A DNA stretch of 64,000 nucleotides from an uncultured Draconibacterium sp. (lineage in GTDB: Bacteria; Bacteroidota; Bacteroidia; Bacteroidales; Prolixibacteraceae), in contig CANLMQ010000020.1 in the NCBI GenBank assembly GCA_947492175.1, forward strand, positions 45,533 to 109,532, given 5' to 3'. Both the position numbers and the translations under genes were made by a program. The notes under the pieces are model-generated. The model searched no databases and had not been told where the DNA came from. It worked only from the letters and a program-made list of their open reading frames with translations. Shown one piece after another: positions 33,104 to 43,679 of the stretch (position 1 is its first letter; every line of letters begins with the position of its first letter).

Positions 33104-34675
33104 TTAAAAGTTTATTCCGAGTTGAATAGTGAAATTGTCTCTGTTTGAATTACTATGCATTTGTGAAGTTTGTCTGTTGTATTCTGCAGTTAAGAACAGT
33201 TGAGTAGAAGTGTGATAGATATTTATATTTTTTCCAAATTGAATCTTCCCTCCAAACTGAATTAGTCTTTCGTTGAAGTAATCGAAATCGTGCTGAACAA
33301 GTTCGGAATTAACTGTTTCTAACAATGACTCATCGGCGACTAACTCCAGCGAACTATTAAATCCTTTTCGAATACCGCTGCTAAATGATAAAACAATATC
33401 AGCAGGTTGCGTAATAAATTCTTTTTCAAGGGTAGTGTTCAAGGTAAAATAGTTGAGTTCCTGATTGTTTTTTTCTGGAATAAAATAATATTTGCTTTGG
33501 CTTTTAGTAATGCTACTATTAAATGATGCTCCCCAATTTATGTGGTTATTATCATGTAATTTATAGTATGAATAATTTAAGCCAAAATTGTTTTCCTGAA
33601 GCCAGTAGAGGGTGTATTTGCCAACAGTTTTCCATTGGTAACTTTGTTGTATTAGCTGAGGATCAACAACAGGTTCGTGCCCGTAAATATGTTTGTCGTT
33701 AAAATACAGTTGGAGTTTATTTGCAGTTAATTGTGAAGGATTAATTATAAATACGGAGGAAATATCGGTTTGAAACTTTTCAAATAAAACAACTTGAAGT
33801 GGATAGGTTTTTCCTCGTTTAATGTCATTTTCTTTTTGGTAAAAGTTCACTTCAGTGAGATTTCGGAATTTATCGCCATTAAAAGCAAATTGAAGTCCGC
33901 CTCCCATAAGTGTTGATTCCTGACTTCTTTCATCTTCTTCCTGCGAGCTGGTAAAAGCACCTAATCCTTTAAAATGGAAATATGAATAAATAGAATCAGT
34001 TATGTTTTCAAATGTAATATCTTCTTTTGCTGTTTGAAAATGGAAGTTTGCACCAATATTTACATGCTTAAATGTGTAAATAATCCCGGGTTTAATATCG
34101 AAACTGGTTGAAGTATTTTCCGGGCGAGGGTCTTTTCTGCGTGCACCAACTCCTGTTTTATAGTTTACTTCGAAACCCATATTGAACCTGGAGTTTATAT
34201 TCCAGGCTCCTTTTGCATTCATGTCGAAATATTCTTTGGTATACCTTGTTTTGCTGGCATCGCCCAATATGTATGGATTGTCATCAAAGGGATCAAGAAC
34301 ATCAACCCATTGTGCACCAAGGTCCTTTTGTCCAAAATAATTAAAGTCGCCGTAAAATTTCCAGTTTTTTAGTGCGGCATAACCGTCGGTGTAAAAACCA
34401 TATTTGTTTTGTTTTTCTGCTCCTTGTAATCTATGATACTCACCTTCCTCAAGATGGAAATTTAATTCAGCTTTACCTAATCGTTTTTGAACGTTGAAAT
34501 ACCAAAGACCGGCAGCGTTATTTGATTCTGACCATAGCGTTTTTAAATATAAAATCTTTTCGGATGAAAGTGATGATTGAATGGAATCTGTATCAATAGC
34601 AATTAACTTCTGGTTGATGCCTGTCATCAAAAAGAAAAAGTAAAGTAACGATATTTTTAGTACAACTTTCGTCAT
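33104..34675 (-). CDS. DUF6850 outer-membrane beta-barrel protein
   Basis: The 523-residue protein begins with a signal peptide (about 1-26) and continues as alternating amphipathic strands with aromatic ends, e.g. 'NAAGLWYFNVQKRLGKAELNFHLEEGEYHRL' and the final 'RDNFTIQLGINF', which ends in Phe as outer-membrane barrels do. Family DUF6850 is defined by such barrels. Its start overlaps the DUF4876 stop (TAATG). Confidence 0.8.
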   Translation of the reverse strand: MTKVVLKISLLYFFFLMTGINQKLIAIDTDSIQSSLSSEKILYLKTLWSESNNAAGLWYFNVQKRLGKAELNFHLEEGEYHRLQGAEKQNKYGFYTDGYAALKNWKFYGDFNYFGQKDLGAQWVDVLDPFDDNPYILGDASKTRYTKEYFDMNAKGAWNINSRFNMGFEVNYKTGVGARRKDPRPENTSTSFDIKPGIIYTFKHVNIGANFHFQTAKEDITFENITDSIYSYFHFKGLGAFTSSQEEDERSQESTLMGGGLQFAFNGDKFRNLTEVNFYQKENDIKRGKTYPLQVVLFEKFQTDISSVFIINPSQLTANKLQLYFNDKHIYGHEPVVDPQLIQQSYQWKTVGKYTLYWLQENNFGLNYSYYKLHDNNHINWGASFNSSITKSQSKYYFIPEKNNQELNYFTLNTTLEKEFITQPADIVLSFSSGIRKGFNSSLELVADESLLETVNSELVQHDFDYFNERLIQFGGKIQFGKNINIYHTSTQLFLTAEYNRQTSQMHSNSNRDNFTIQLGINF

Positions 34676-35877
34676 TAGTTTGTAGCAATTATTCCAGGAG
34701 TAGGTTCCTGATTAGTTAAAAAGTCGTTGGTTGAATTGTTGGTATCCTGGTAAATGGTTCTTCCGTTTATTACCTCTTTTACTTTTCTTTTTATTGATAC
34801 TTTTGTATAACTACCAGTGTGTTGAATGTATCCGACGTCAATGCTGTTTGGTAACCTTTTCGAAACTCCACGGTCATCTAGCTTTGCATTTTCAATGCCA
34901 TCGATTACCCATGAATAGGGAACCATAAAACAGTTATCTGTTCCTCCAGGTTCTACCATAAAGTTTTCACTATCGGTAAAAATCTCCTCGTATTGGTCAG
35001 AAGGTAAGCGAAAAAGAATACATATCATTCCCCTAGTATCCATAATCATTGCGTTTCCTTTTGTAATGCGTTGCATAATGCAGTTGGGAACATTAGGTAC
35101 ATCTACAAATTTTCCATCTTCAACCACCATCTCCCAAGCGGAACCTGATAAATCGATCGAATTTGGATTGCCATTGGGATCGTCACGATGGTTTAGTCCT
35201 GATAGTGCAATAACAAAAGATTCTCCTGGTTGAATGGGATATTCTTCTCCTGTTCCGGGAACAATTACTACAAAACTCCAAAGGGGAATACGTGGAAGCA
35301 GTTTCCCGTTTTCATCAACCCAAGGAGTTGGTTCATACGTTTTAGCGTATTTAACAGCTCCAAAACAAAGCCCGTCGGAATACAATACTTTATCAGAGTT
35401 GTTATATATCTCAACAAATTTGTCTGCACCATACGAATTTCCTTCAGGTGTCCTGCTTCCCGAAGTGTATAATTCCTTAATTATAAAACCTTCGTTTTCG
35501 ATGGAATATTCTGTAGTTAATTTTAAGCTGTTGCCATCCTCCATAATTAACTGGCCAGTTAGGCTTCCGCTAAACAATAAGGTTTTTGATACAGGATAGT
35601 TGTCAATCATAATTTCGTGTTGTTCCGAAAATGAAATTACTACATCGTAATTTCCTCCTCGTATTTCGAAAGTTGCAACACCATTATCATTTGTGTTTTC
35701 AATAAACTCACGACCTGTTTGTGTATTTCTTACAACTATTTCTGTGTTTTTTATTGCCCCTCCATTATTTATATCGGCAGGGTAATTGGCAGCAACGGTA
35801 ACAGTAAATGTTGAAGGTTCGTCGTATGTTTCACACCCGAACAGAATCACAAAAAATATAATTATAAATTTTTTCAT
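34675..35877 (-). CDS. DUF4876 lipoprotein
   Basis: The 400-residue protein has a lipoprotein signal (MKKFIIIFFVILFGC, Cys15). A 'NTEIVVRNTQTGREFIENTNDNGVATFEIRGGNYDV' segment resembles a carboxypeptidase-D/Ig-like repeat, and the central 'KFVEIYNNSDKVLY' belongs to a LTD-like/DUF4876 domain. It probably sits at the outer membrane near the TonB receptor, which lies 20 bases upstream. Confidence 0.82.
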   Translation of the reverse strand: MKKFIIIFFVILFGCETYDEPSTFTVTVAANYPADINNGGAIKNTEIVVRNTQTGREFIENTNDNGVATFEIRGGNYDVVISFSEQHEIMIDNYPVSKTLLFSGSLTGQLIMEDGNSLKLTTEYSIENEGFIIKELYTSGSRTPEGNSYGADKFVEIYNNSDKVLYSDGLCFGAVKYAKTYEPTPWVDENGKLLPRIPLWSFVVIVPGTGEEYPIQPGESFVIALSGLNHRDDPNGNPNSIDLSGSAWEMVVEDGKFVDVPNVPNCIMQRITKGNAMIMDTRGMICILFRLPSDQYEEIFTDSENFMVEPGGTDNCFMVPYSWVIDGIENAKLDDRGVSKRLPNSIDVGYIQHTGSYTKVSIKRKVKEVINGRTIYQDTNNSTNDFLTNQEPTPGIIATN

Positions 35878-35897
35878 TTTGTAAATTTTAAAACCTA

Positions 35898-38756
35898 TTA
35901 AAACAACATTTTAATATCGGCGCCAAAATATGGAGTTTCATTGCGTCGTATATATTTTCCGTTTCTTTTGTCAAGCTCCCATGGCCTTATATTCAGGAAA
36001 TTATTGGCGTAAAACGATAGTTTAAATCGTTGAGCAATATCTTTTGATATTTTTATGTTGCAAAGAAAGAGAGGGGACAATGTACGTTTTGAATAACGAT
36101 ATTTTTGGTCTTTTTTTATAGCTTGCTGTGCCAATGATTCTTGAAAATCAGAGATCTTGTAAATATTCTCAACACCATCATAACCACGATAGCTTACAGG
36201 TAAGTAATAGTAGAAATCATCTTCCTTCTCATTGCTGAAAAGTTCGGATTGGTTTAAATAATCGCGTAGTTCAATTAATGAGTATAAGTTGTTTTTTTCA
36301 ACTATATTTCTCCAGTTTTTTTCGAACCAAACAGCTTGAGTTGTTAGAGTTACCAGCATTTTAAGTTCAGGAATATGTGTGATAACACTTAGATTTGTAT
36401 TTAAACGTGAATTAACAACACTATAGCCATATTGATTTGGAAATTTGACAACAAATGATTCCTGGGTACTAATATTATTATTGTATGTGGTATAGTATTC
36501 CTGAACCCAGTAAGGAGCATCGGTTTTATATGTTTCTGTTCTAAGCCATGCTCCATTCAACAGGAACGAAGTACGAATTGCCTGAATTTTACCAAAATCA
36601 ATATTATACTCTATTCCTCTTTTTTCGCGGGTACCAGCATTTCTGTACATCTCATAACTTTTATACTTTTCATCAAGTTCGTACGGAACAACAACAGATT
36701 CTCCGGTGGTAGGATCATCATAAAAAATACCTTTTCCTTTCTCGTAATAGGGACTTAAGTCTGGGTCAAGCTGTTCATAATCGCGGTAGTTCATCAGAAA
36801 AAAGTTCCTGTCTAAAATAAATCCTCCTTCATGTTTTTCATAAAATCCGGTAACGCGTGATTTTACTTTACCTAACTGAAAGTCAATACCGGCTTCGTAT
36901 TTTTTACTTCTGGCAGCTTTAAGATCGTAATTTCGGGTATCGTTTAAAACCTTTGTTGTTGAAACAATCAAATCGGGATAGTAGTTAAAACTAACGACGT
37001 CGTTGTATTCTTTGTCGGGATACAGATGGGTTAGAGTAGGGGCCTTAGAGGTTTGTCCGTAACCTAAACGCAAAGAAAGATTCCTGAAAGTATAATTCGA
37101 GTTTCGTTTTATAATATCGTAATGAATGTTTATCCGTGGGTCGAAATTGAGGCTGCCATCTGTTGAAAACGGTCCGCTGGGGTGCACATTGTCCATTCGT
37201 ATCCCTGCCATAATGTTCAAATGTGTTTCGCCTAGTTTTAAGTCAATTTTATCTTCGGCAAATACTGAAAACTGGTTTAACGAAGGAATGTCGGTAAATG
37301 GCCGGGGACGGGTACCTTCTCCCGAAGGAGGATTATTTACATCAAACGTTCGGCCTTCGCCATTATTCCCCGTAGTTCGCCATTCAGCACCTAATAAAAC
37401 ATTGTTTGTTATGATATCGCTTTTTTTGTAGAATTTTGCTTTTAATTTTGAATAGAAACTAAAGGGACGTCCATCGTAATTTACTTCAGAATAATAGGTT
37501 GCCGGCCCGTATTGTATTTCATATTCACCATCTTCTGTCGCTGTTGAGAAAAAATTTGCGCCTGAAGAAGTTGTTTCCAGTGTTTTTTCAAAACCTTCCT
37601 GCCAGGTTTTACTGTAACCGGCATCAAAAGAAAGGCTTTTAAAGAAGTTCTTATTAACCGACCAGAGTGCGGAGATTTTACCTTTTATATTCTGGTCTTT
37701 AGAATAGTCCTCTTCTTCTGCTTTCATATCCGGATCCCATGTATCTTCATCAATAGATTTTAAATAATCGAGTTTAACTTCTATGTTTAAAGGTGATTTT
37801 CCGCGGAAAAATGTATTGGAATATTTTGTTGATGTATTTATTCTTTCAAAATGATCTGTTTGAGTAGAGATGTATCGGAAAGAGTTGGCATAACCGGCAT
37901 CGATGTTAATTACACCTTTATTATTATTTAGTAAATAACCTTTACCCAAATAGGCTTGTTTTGTTCGTGGGTCCGTTTGCAGTTTTACACTATATGGAGA
38001 ACCACCTGATTTTGTTTTTATGTGTACCGCTCCGGATGTGAGATTACCATGTTCTGCAGATGGAATACCCACGTCAACGGTTATCGATTCAATATTCTCT
38101 ACTGAAATTTGCCGGATATCGACACCTGTTCCTGCAACAGATGTAAAACCACCTGCCTTAATACTCTTTTGCATGTTTCCATCGTTTGAAAATGGAATAT
38201 CATCGACAATAATAGCGGTTCCCAGTGCACTGTTAACATCTTCATTTATTTCCCGAATACTAATTTTTCCGGCATCAGCAAGATTAGGATTTTTAGATAA
38301 ATTGCCAGGAATAAGTTGCATAATTTCCTTTAAGCTGGTAGCCTGGACATGATTGATGGCATCGCTTTTTATCTTTGATGCAGTTGTTCCTGATGTGGAG
38401 TTTTGGGCTGTAACAATCACCTCTTTTAATCCCAGCGATTGTTGTTTTAGTCTGATTGAAAGGTTTACATCTTTCCTTAATGTCATATCAAGCGAATACT
38501 CCTGATAACCAATATAAGAAACCAAAAGTTTGTATGGTCCTGCCGGAACATTTTTTATGGAAAATTCACCCTTTTCGTTTGAAGAGGTTCCAATACCAAG
38601 ATCGGGGAATGCAATGTTGGCATAAACAACAGGTTGCTTTGTTTCTGTATCGGTAATGGTTCCGCTAACTGTGACTTTTTGTTGGGCTACTACCTGTAAA
38701 ATACAAAGTACACAGAAACAAAGGGTGAACAGATATTGAATTGGTTTTCCTGACAT
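35898..38756 (-). CDS. TonB-dependent outer-membrane receptor
   Basis: The 952-residue protein has a signal peptide (about 1-24), a carboxypeptidase-D regulatory-like domain (about 28-110), a plug (about 130-250: 'IMQLIPGN', 'GTAIIVDDIPFSNDGNM', 'IESITVDVGIPSAEHGNLTSGAVHIKTK') and a barrel to the C-terminus ending in Phe. It takes up a large or chelated substrate. There is no SusD partner; instead a DUF4876 lipoprotein and a DUF6850 barrel follow, so a glycan role is less likely than a metal or chelate. Confidence 0.92.
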   Translation of the reverse strand: MSGKPIQYLFTLCFCVLCILQVVAQQKVTVSGTITDTETKQPVVYANIAFPDLGIGTSSNEKGEFSIKNVPAGPYKLLVSYIGYQEYSLDMTLRKDVNLSIRLKQQSLGLKEVIVTAQNSTSGTTASKIKSDAINHVQATSLKEIMQLIPGNLSKNPNLADAGKISIREINEDVNSALGTAIIVDDIPFSNDGNMQKSIKAGGFTSVAGTGVDIRQISVENIESITVDVGIPSAEHGNLTSGAVHIKTKSGGSPYSVKLQTDPRTKQAYLGKGYLLNNNKGVINIDAGYANSFRYISTQTDHFERINTSTKYSNTFFRGKSPLNIEVKLDYLKSIDEDTWDPDMKAEEEDYSKDQNIKGKISALWSVNKNFFKSLSFDAGYSKTWQEGFEKTLETTSSGANFFSTATEDGEYEIQYGPATYYSEVNYDGRPFSFYSKLKAKFYKKSDIITNNVLLGAEWRTTGNNGEGRTFDVNNPPSGEGTRPRPFTDIPSLNQFSVFAEDKIDLKLGETHLNIMAGIRMDNVHPSGPFSTDGSLNFDPRINIHYDIIKRNSNYTFRNLSLRLGYGQTSKAPTLTHLYPDKEYNDVVSFNYYPDLIVSTTKVLNDTRNYDLKAARSKKYEAGIDFQLGKVKSRVTGFYEKHEGGFILDRNFFLMNYRDYEQLDPDLSPYYEKGKGIFYDDPTTGESVVVPYELDEKYKSYEMYRNAGTREKRGIEYNIDFGKIQAIRTSFLLNGAWLRTETYKTDAPYWVQEYYTTYNNNISTQESFVVKFPNQYGYSVVNSRLNTNLSVITHIPELKMLVTLTTQAVWFEKNWRNIVEKNNLYSLIELRDYLNQSELFSNEKEDDFYYYLPVSYRGYDGVENIYKISDFQESLAQQAIKKDQKYRYSKRTLSPLFLCNIKISKDIAQRFKLSFYANNFLNIRPWELDKRNGKYIRRNETPYFGADIKMLF

Positions 38757-38793
38757 GGAATATTTGCGATAGGTTTTGTTTAAAATTAGTTTA

Positions 38794-38837
38794 GTGCGTC
38801 ATCCTAAATCCGGTAATTAACGGATAGGATGACGCAT
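38794..38837 (-). terminator. Hairpin between the T9SS gene and the TonB receptor gene
   Basis: TGCGTCATCC (38795-38804) pairs with GGATGACGCA (38827-38836), with an inner ATCCG/CGGAT stem. On the minus strand it follows the T9SS gene stop. There is no strong T run, so it may only lower read-through into the receptor gene. Confidence 0.6.
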
Positions 38838-38852
38838 TTTAGATACCTGAAT

Positions 38853-41213
38853 TTATTTGATTGATATTTTATTAATATATCGTTTGCCTTTTACAACAGA
38901 GTTAACGATATAAATTCCGGGTTGGAATTCGTTGTTCTTATACTGTTGAATTCGGCTGTTTGGCTCGGTAAGCGAAACCAATTTCCCGGTAATAGAATAA
39001 AGTGCACAATGTTCAATTACTCCTTCCGTAGAAACCAGTTTTACAGCAGATGGTTCGTAGAAAACGTTCAATTCTGCATTTGAGTATAAAGTTGGAGTGG
39101 CGGTAAGTAGTTCAAAGTTAGAAATATCATTGGTGTATGCATAGCTGATTCCGAGTGCATAAAATTTATCATTATATATGCCTCCAATCTCGAATATTGT
39201 TTTTCCGGGATTACAATCTAACCATGTTTCACCACCATCATTTGTGAAGAATGCACCTTTTGTCCCCATCATGATGTAGGAATTGCTGTCAAATTTATAG
39301 AAATCGTTAGCTCCTGCGATATTGCCTATTGTTCTAAATGTTACTCCTCCATCAGTAGTTACGAAACAACTATCCTTGGAAGTTACAAGGAAAAACTCAT
39401 TTTCAGCCCCCAGTTCAATCGCATTTATAAACATATCATCATCTTCATCGATATCCAAATTGGGGTATAGGTCTGTAAACGTAGGAGTAGTTTCAACCGA
39501 TTTTAGTCCTGCATCTTCAGAGTAAAGTAATACTCTTTTACCAACAATATAAACTGTATCTCCTTTTGATTGAATTTCCTGTACATATTTATTCCCTAGA
39601 TCTTCTGTAATATGCATCCAGTTTTTCCCTGCATCAATTGATTTAAAAACTCTCGAATGTTCTGTTTTTGGAGTTGTTGAATAATCGTACCATCGAACCC
39701 ATAAAAAAACGACATCATCCCCTAAATAGTGAATAACCGAAGTATTCACGCCATTGCAGGAAGCGTGGTTTGGATTAACAGAAGGATCTTCTACATCAGA
39801 TTTTCCTACTTTAGCTACATCAACTGATTTATAAGTGGTCCAATTATCAGCTGTATAAAAAATACCTCCAGACCAGTAAACATCATCTTTATCAGAACTG
39901 GATGGATAATCCATTAAATAGTGTCGGCCAATACAAGCATAGGCTTCATCATCAACAGCACTTAATCCGCTAAAATCAAAATTATCATACAGTTCCACTA
40001 AAGATGGTACTTCTGGCAATTCTTTTTTGATCCAGGATATTCCTCCATCTGTTGATTGATGAAAGTTTAATTCTTTTCCTACAATGGTTAGATTGTTGTC
40101 GTTAAAGTATACTTTAAACAGATTATTGTCGCCTAAGCTTTGTGTGGTGAAATTATAGTTTGCACTGAGAAGATCTGAAACAGCACATTTGAATAGTGTA
40201 CTTTTAGCAAGTAAAATCAAGGAATCATTTGCAATACCCCCAATTTCCCAGGTTGTTAATGATGTTAGGCTTTCATCCCAGCTAGATCCATTATCAGTTG
40301 AAACAAATACTTTTTTTGAACTGGTAGCAACAATTGTCGAATCATTAACTTTATAAATATCATTTGCACCGCTTAGGCCTTTAAGTTTAGTAAACGATTC
40401 ACCTAAATTATTTGAAAATAATATACTGTCTCTTGTTGTAGTAAAAAGCACCTCTGATTCACTCACAAAATCTATATCATAAATATATGGGGAACTTGTA
40501 CTCGGGAATGAAGGATAGATGTTAACAAGTGTGTCTGCAGTAATTGTGGTTCTGAATAACATCTTACTCCCACCTGTAAAACCGGTATCTCCATTGAATT
40601 CGATACAACTCATGGAACTCCCTCCAAGATCTCCACTAATATTTTTCCAATTTAAACCACCATCAGTTGTTTTAAATACGGCTGAGTGATCTTCGTTGGA
40701 GCCAGGTAAATACTCGTACCATCGGGCTGCACAATATGCAATGGTGTCATTTATTGTTTCCACTGCTGAAAAATCCAATCCAAAACAAAGGTCGGCTAAC
40801 GGATTAGTGGCAGGATTGTTTTCTGTACCAAAAACTGCTCCATCTATAGTCGTCCAGGTAGTCCCTCCGTCAACGGTTTTTAAAATAATACCATTAGTAT
40901 AAACATCTTGTGCTGCATCATATAGTTTTTCTCTACTGGTTACAACATAGCCAACCATGTCAGTTACACTTATGTCATATAAGTCATAAGAGGGTTTAAA
41001 CATGTTCAAAGAATTCCAATTTTCTCCTCCATCATTTGAAAGGAGGAAAGTATTATCATAACCAGCTATCACCGCGTTATTGCCATTTATGGTCATCTTC
41101 TGAAGAATGTTTCCATTGCTTAACGTGTCTTTTTGCCAATTGAATGTCGGTTGTTGAGCGTTTCCAATAAACGCCATCAGACTAAAAATAAGAAATAAGG
41201 TAAAATTTTTCAT
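38853..41213 (-). CDS. Secreted beta-propeller-like (YCF48/sortilin type) protein with T9SS tail
   Basis: The 786-residue protein starts at ATG 41213 with a signal peptide; a GTG two codons earlier is weaker. It contains BNR/Asp-box repeats such as 'FKTTDGGLNWKNIS', 'VFVSTDNGSSWDES', 'FVTTDGGVTFRTIG' and 'FFTNDGGETWLDC'. The halves about 30-360 and 365-710 align with each other ('RWYEYLPGSNEDHSAVFKTT' and 'RWYDYSTTPKTEHSRVFKSI'), so it arose by internal duplication. The last 70 residues are a T9SS sorting domain. It is surface-exposed and transcribed with the polyferredoxin gene. Confidence 0.86.
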   Translation of the reverse strand: MKNFTLFLIFSLMAFIGNAQQPTFNWQKDTLSNGNILQKMTINGNNAVIAGYDNTFLLSNDGGENWNSLNMFKPSYDLYDISVTDMVGYVVTSREKLYDAAQDVYTNGIILKTVDGGTTWTTIDGAVFGTENNPATNPLADLCFGLDFSAVETINDTIAYCAARWYEYLPGSNEDHSAVFKTTDGGLNWKNISGDLGGSSMSCIEFNGDTGFTGGSKMLFRTTITADTLVNIYPSFPSTSSPYIYDIDFVSESEVLFTTTRDSILFSNNLGESFTKLKGLSGANDIYKVNDSTIVATSSKKVFVSTDNGSSWDESLTSLTTWEIGGIANDSLILLAKSTLFKCAVSDLLSANYNFTTQSLGDNNLFKVYFNDNNLTIVGKELNFHQSTDGGISWIKKELPEVPSLVELYDNFDFSGLSAVDDEAYACIGRHYLMDYPSSSDKDDVYWSGGIFYTADNWTTYKSVDVAKVGKSDVEDPSVNPNHASCNGVNTSVIHYLGDDVVFLWVRWYDYSTTPKTEHSRVFKSIDAGKNWMHITEDLGNKYVQEIQSKGDTVYIVGKRVLLYSEDAGLKSVETTPTFTDLYPNLDIDEDDDMFINAIELGAENEFFLVTSKDSCFVTTDGGVTFRTIGNIAGANDFYKFDSNSYIMMGTKGAFFTNDGGETWLDCNPGKTIFEIGGIYNDKFYALGISYAYTNDISNFELLTATPTLYSNAELNVFYEPSAVKLVSTEGVIEHCALYSITGKLVSLTEPNSRIQQYKNNEFQPGIYIVNSVVKGKRYINKISIK

Positions 41214-41241
41214 ACGCACTTTTTATAGATTATTTAAACTT

Positions 41242-43188
41242 TTAATCTTGTTGATTCTGTTGTGTTGCACTTTTCACCTCTTCCGAAAAATCAAACATAT
41301 TGGGCACTTTCCCTTGTCGTCCGTTTGAGTACGAGATGGTTAGTGAATCACTTAATAAAGCTTGCTCGATATTTACTGCGTTGGTCATTGAATCTACATA
41401 AGCAATTTCGGCAATTTCTGTGAAACTTGTATCCAGTTCTGTTTTAAATTCGACAACGCCATTGTCGTTGGATAGGTGACTTACAATATACGATAGTTTA
41501 TTCCTTAACTTGCTATTGTTGCCTAATGGAAGTATGTATGTTTTAATTACATCGTCGGTATAGTCGTTGCGGTAATTAAATGTTCTTTCAAAAGGTGTAA
41601 ACAGAGACCCGATGTATTCTTTTCGAGATATAGTAGAGTATTCAGGTTCTAATGCTATTTCATATTCCAGTTCAATGGTGCGCGGCCCTTGTGTTGTCTC
41701 AAAAGTATATTCTTTCGATTCAATTAATGCGAATAGCGCTTCCTTATTCTTGATTTCTTCAGGGAAATAAATTTTCACAAGAACAGGGCAGTCGAATTCA
41801 GAAATAAGTCCAACCGCATTGGTTTCGGAAGCAAGCATGGCACCCAAATAACTAAAGTCGTAGCTGTCGAAAAAGTTTTCGAGTTTTAAGGTAACAGCAT
41901 AAATGTTTTTAACGTCTTTTGCCAACGATTTTAACGTTTTCTTTTGTGGTGTAAAAAGCAATTCCTGTATTTTCTCTTCATTTAATCGGTCCGAATCGTA
42001 ATACATTTTAACCCGATTGTGTTTTACATAAGTGGCAACTCCATAAACACCTGCTACATTTTTCATTTTACTCACAAACGCCATCGAACTTCCATAGCAT
42101 TTAATATTTTTTAGTCCGGATTGTGTAAAGACCGAAGCACTTTCAATTTCTTCCGGTTCGCCCCACTTTATATCTACTGTGGGCACTTCCCACATTTTTC
42201 CAACAATAACACCGAGAGTAACAAGCACTACTGTTGCAATTATTGGCAGCCATTTAAATTCTTTGCGTTTATTAATAGTAAGCGTATTCTCTACCGGGCA
42301 AACCAATAAACAATCGCCACACATATTACAATCAACATCTTTAACCACTTTTAATGAGGCCACGTCGATGGCTTGTGGACACTTTTTCGAACACAACTGA
42401 CAGTCGATACAGCTTGTGGTATTTCGGGTGATTCTGGCCAGTGGGAAAAACCTGCTTTTTTGTCCAACCAGTTCAATAATATAACCTCCGGCACATGCAA
42501 TAGCAAGCGGCCAAACATAGCTGACTTCAACACCGGCTTTTAAAAGAATAAGGTAAACACCCAGTGTTGCTACAAAAAAGATCGAAAACTTAAAAATATT
42601 TGAGATGGCGCCAAGCGGACACAGATATTTGCACCAAAACAAACGGATAAATACAGAGCCAAATACGACAAGAACAATGGCAATAATGGCATAAAGTACA
42701 ACGACGTCAGTATTAAATCCGGATGCGAGTGCAAAGTAGGGATCAAATTTTTTGCAAAATAACTCGTTTGATTGCAGTGTAAAGTAAAGCGTTATAAAGA
42801 GTAAAATATATTTAAGCGACCGCAATATTTTATCGAATACTCCCTTTATGGTAAACCTTACTTTTAATTTGTCTCCTAATTTACCCAGCCATTCGCTCAC
42901 TGTTCCAATGGGACATATAAAAGAACAAAACAGCTTGCTAAACAATAAAACTCCGGCAAACAATAATATACCCATTACAATCTGCGCGCTTGTCATTGTG
43001 CACGAGAGAGCCTGGCTTAACAAGTAACTTCCCAAAGCCTGCAGGCCTCCAAATGGGCAATATGCTTCAAAATCTGGTGTGGTTATTTTGGTAAGTTGTG
43101 GCAGAAATGCCAAAATTAAAATGAATAAAATTACTCCCCACTGTGCTACAAGGCGTGGCCAGTTAGTTCCTTTGGTTTTTATTTTCAT
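41242..43188 (-). CDS. Polyferredoxin membrane protein (NapH/CcoG/NosR-like)
   Basis: The 648-residue protein has about six membrane helices in its first half, with CxxxCP motifs ('YCPFGGLQALGSYL', 'CSFICPIGTVSEWLGK', 'CKYLCPLGAISNIF'). Two 4Fe-4S sites follow: 'CIDCQLCSKKCPQAIDV' and 'CNMCGDCLLVCPVENT'. The C-terminal third contains an HMA-like ferredoxin fold ('IKCYGSSMAFVSKMKNVAGVYGVATYVKHN'). It probably moves electrons across the inner membrane. The substrate could be a metal, a quinone or a periplasmic protein. Confidence 0.85.
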   Translation of the reverse strand: MKIKTKGTNWPRLVAQWGVILFILILAFLPQLTKITTPDFEAYCPFGGLQALGSYLLSQALSCTMTSAQIVMGILLFAGVLLFSKLFCSFICPIGTVSEWLGKLGDKLKVRFTIKGVFDKILRSLKYILLFITLYFTLQSNELFCKKFDPYFALASGFNTDVVVLYAIIAIVLVVFGSVFIRLFWCKYLCPLGAISNIFKFSIFFVATLGVYLILLKAGVEVSYVWPLAIACAGGYIIELVGQKSRFFPLARITRNTTSCIDCQLCSKKCPQAIDVASLKVVKDVDCNMCGDCLLVCPVENTLTINKRKEFKWLPIIATVVLVTLGVIVGKMWEVPTVDIKWGEPEEIESASVFTQSGLKNIKCYGSSMAFVSKMKNVAGVYGVATYVKHNRVKMYYDSDRLNEEKIQELLFTPQKKTLKSLAKDVKNIYAVTLKLENFFDSYDFSYLGAMLASETNAVGLISEFDCPVLVKIYFPEEIKNKEALFALIESKEYTFETTQGPRTIELEYEIALEPEYSTISRKEYIGSLFTPFERTFNYRNDYTDDVIKTYILPLGNNSKLRNKLSYIVSHLSNDNGVVEFKTELDTSFTEIAEIAYVDSMTNAVNIEQALLSDSLTISYSNGRQGKVPNMFDFSEEVKSATQQNQQD

Positions 43189-43243
43189 TGTAAAGTTTAC
43201 TAAAACAGGTTTAAGTTTCTCTTTTTAACCTGCCGGTTTAAAA

Positions 43244-43618
43244 TTATAATCTTCCAAATGTGTTTAAATCTGAAAGATGATGTCTCTCTCTTAGCTCAAT
43301 TAATGCTTGTTCTTTTTGATTTTGTTTTTTATTAAATGAATGAACATCTGCATTTTTTCCCATTATAATGCCAATGCAAACTGCCGCCGCAAAAACTGCC
43401 GCAATCTGAAGGTATTTTGAAAGATCAAATTTTGTATAGCTTTCAATCTCAACCGATTCTTTCCTGGCAACAACTTTGTCGATCAAATTGTCGGGAACAG
43501 TATGCATTATATCTAAAGTAGAAAGCACTTTGTCGGCAAGTATCTCAACTGTAATTTGATCTGATTTACTTTCAAATTTCTTTTGTGAGGCGCTATTATT
43601 TTCCTGATTGATATTCAT
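43244..43618 (-). CDS. Small single-pass membrane protein
   Basis: The 124-residue protein has a hydrophilic N-half (about 1-65), one membrane helix (about 70-90, 'YLQIAAVFAAAVCIGIIMG') and a charged tail. Its place between the metal sensor and the polyferredoxin suggests an anti-sigma or assembly role. No family is recognised. Confidence 0.7.
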   Translation of the reverse strand: MNINQENNSASQKKFESKSDQITVEILADKVLSTLDIMHTVPDNLIDKVVARKESVEIESYTKFDLSKYLQIAAVFAAAVCIGIIMGKNADVHSFNKKQNQKEQALIELRERHHLSDLNTFGRL

Positions 43619-43679
43619 TTCTTTTATTTAAGACGAATATGAAATTTAAATCCGGCGCTTGAGGTGAAAAAAAATGAAA

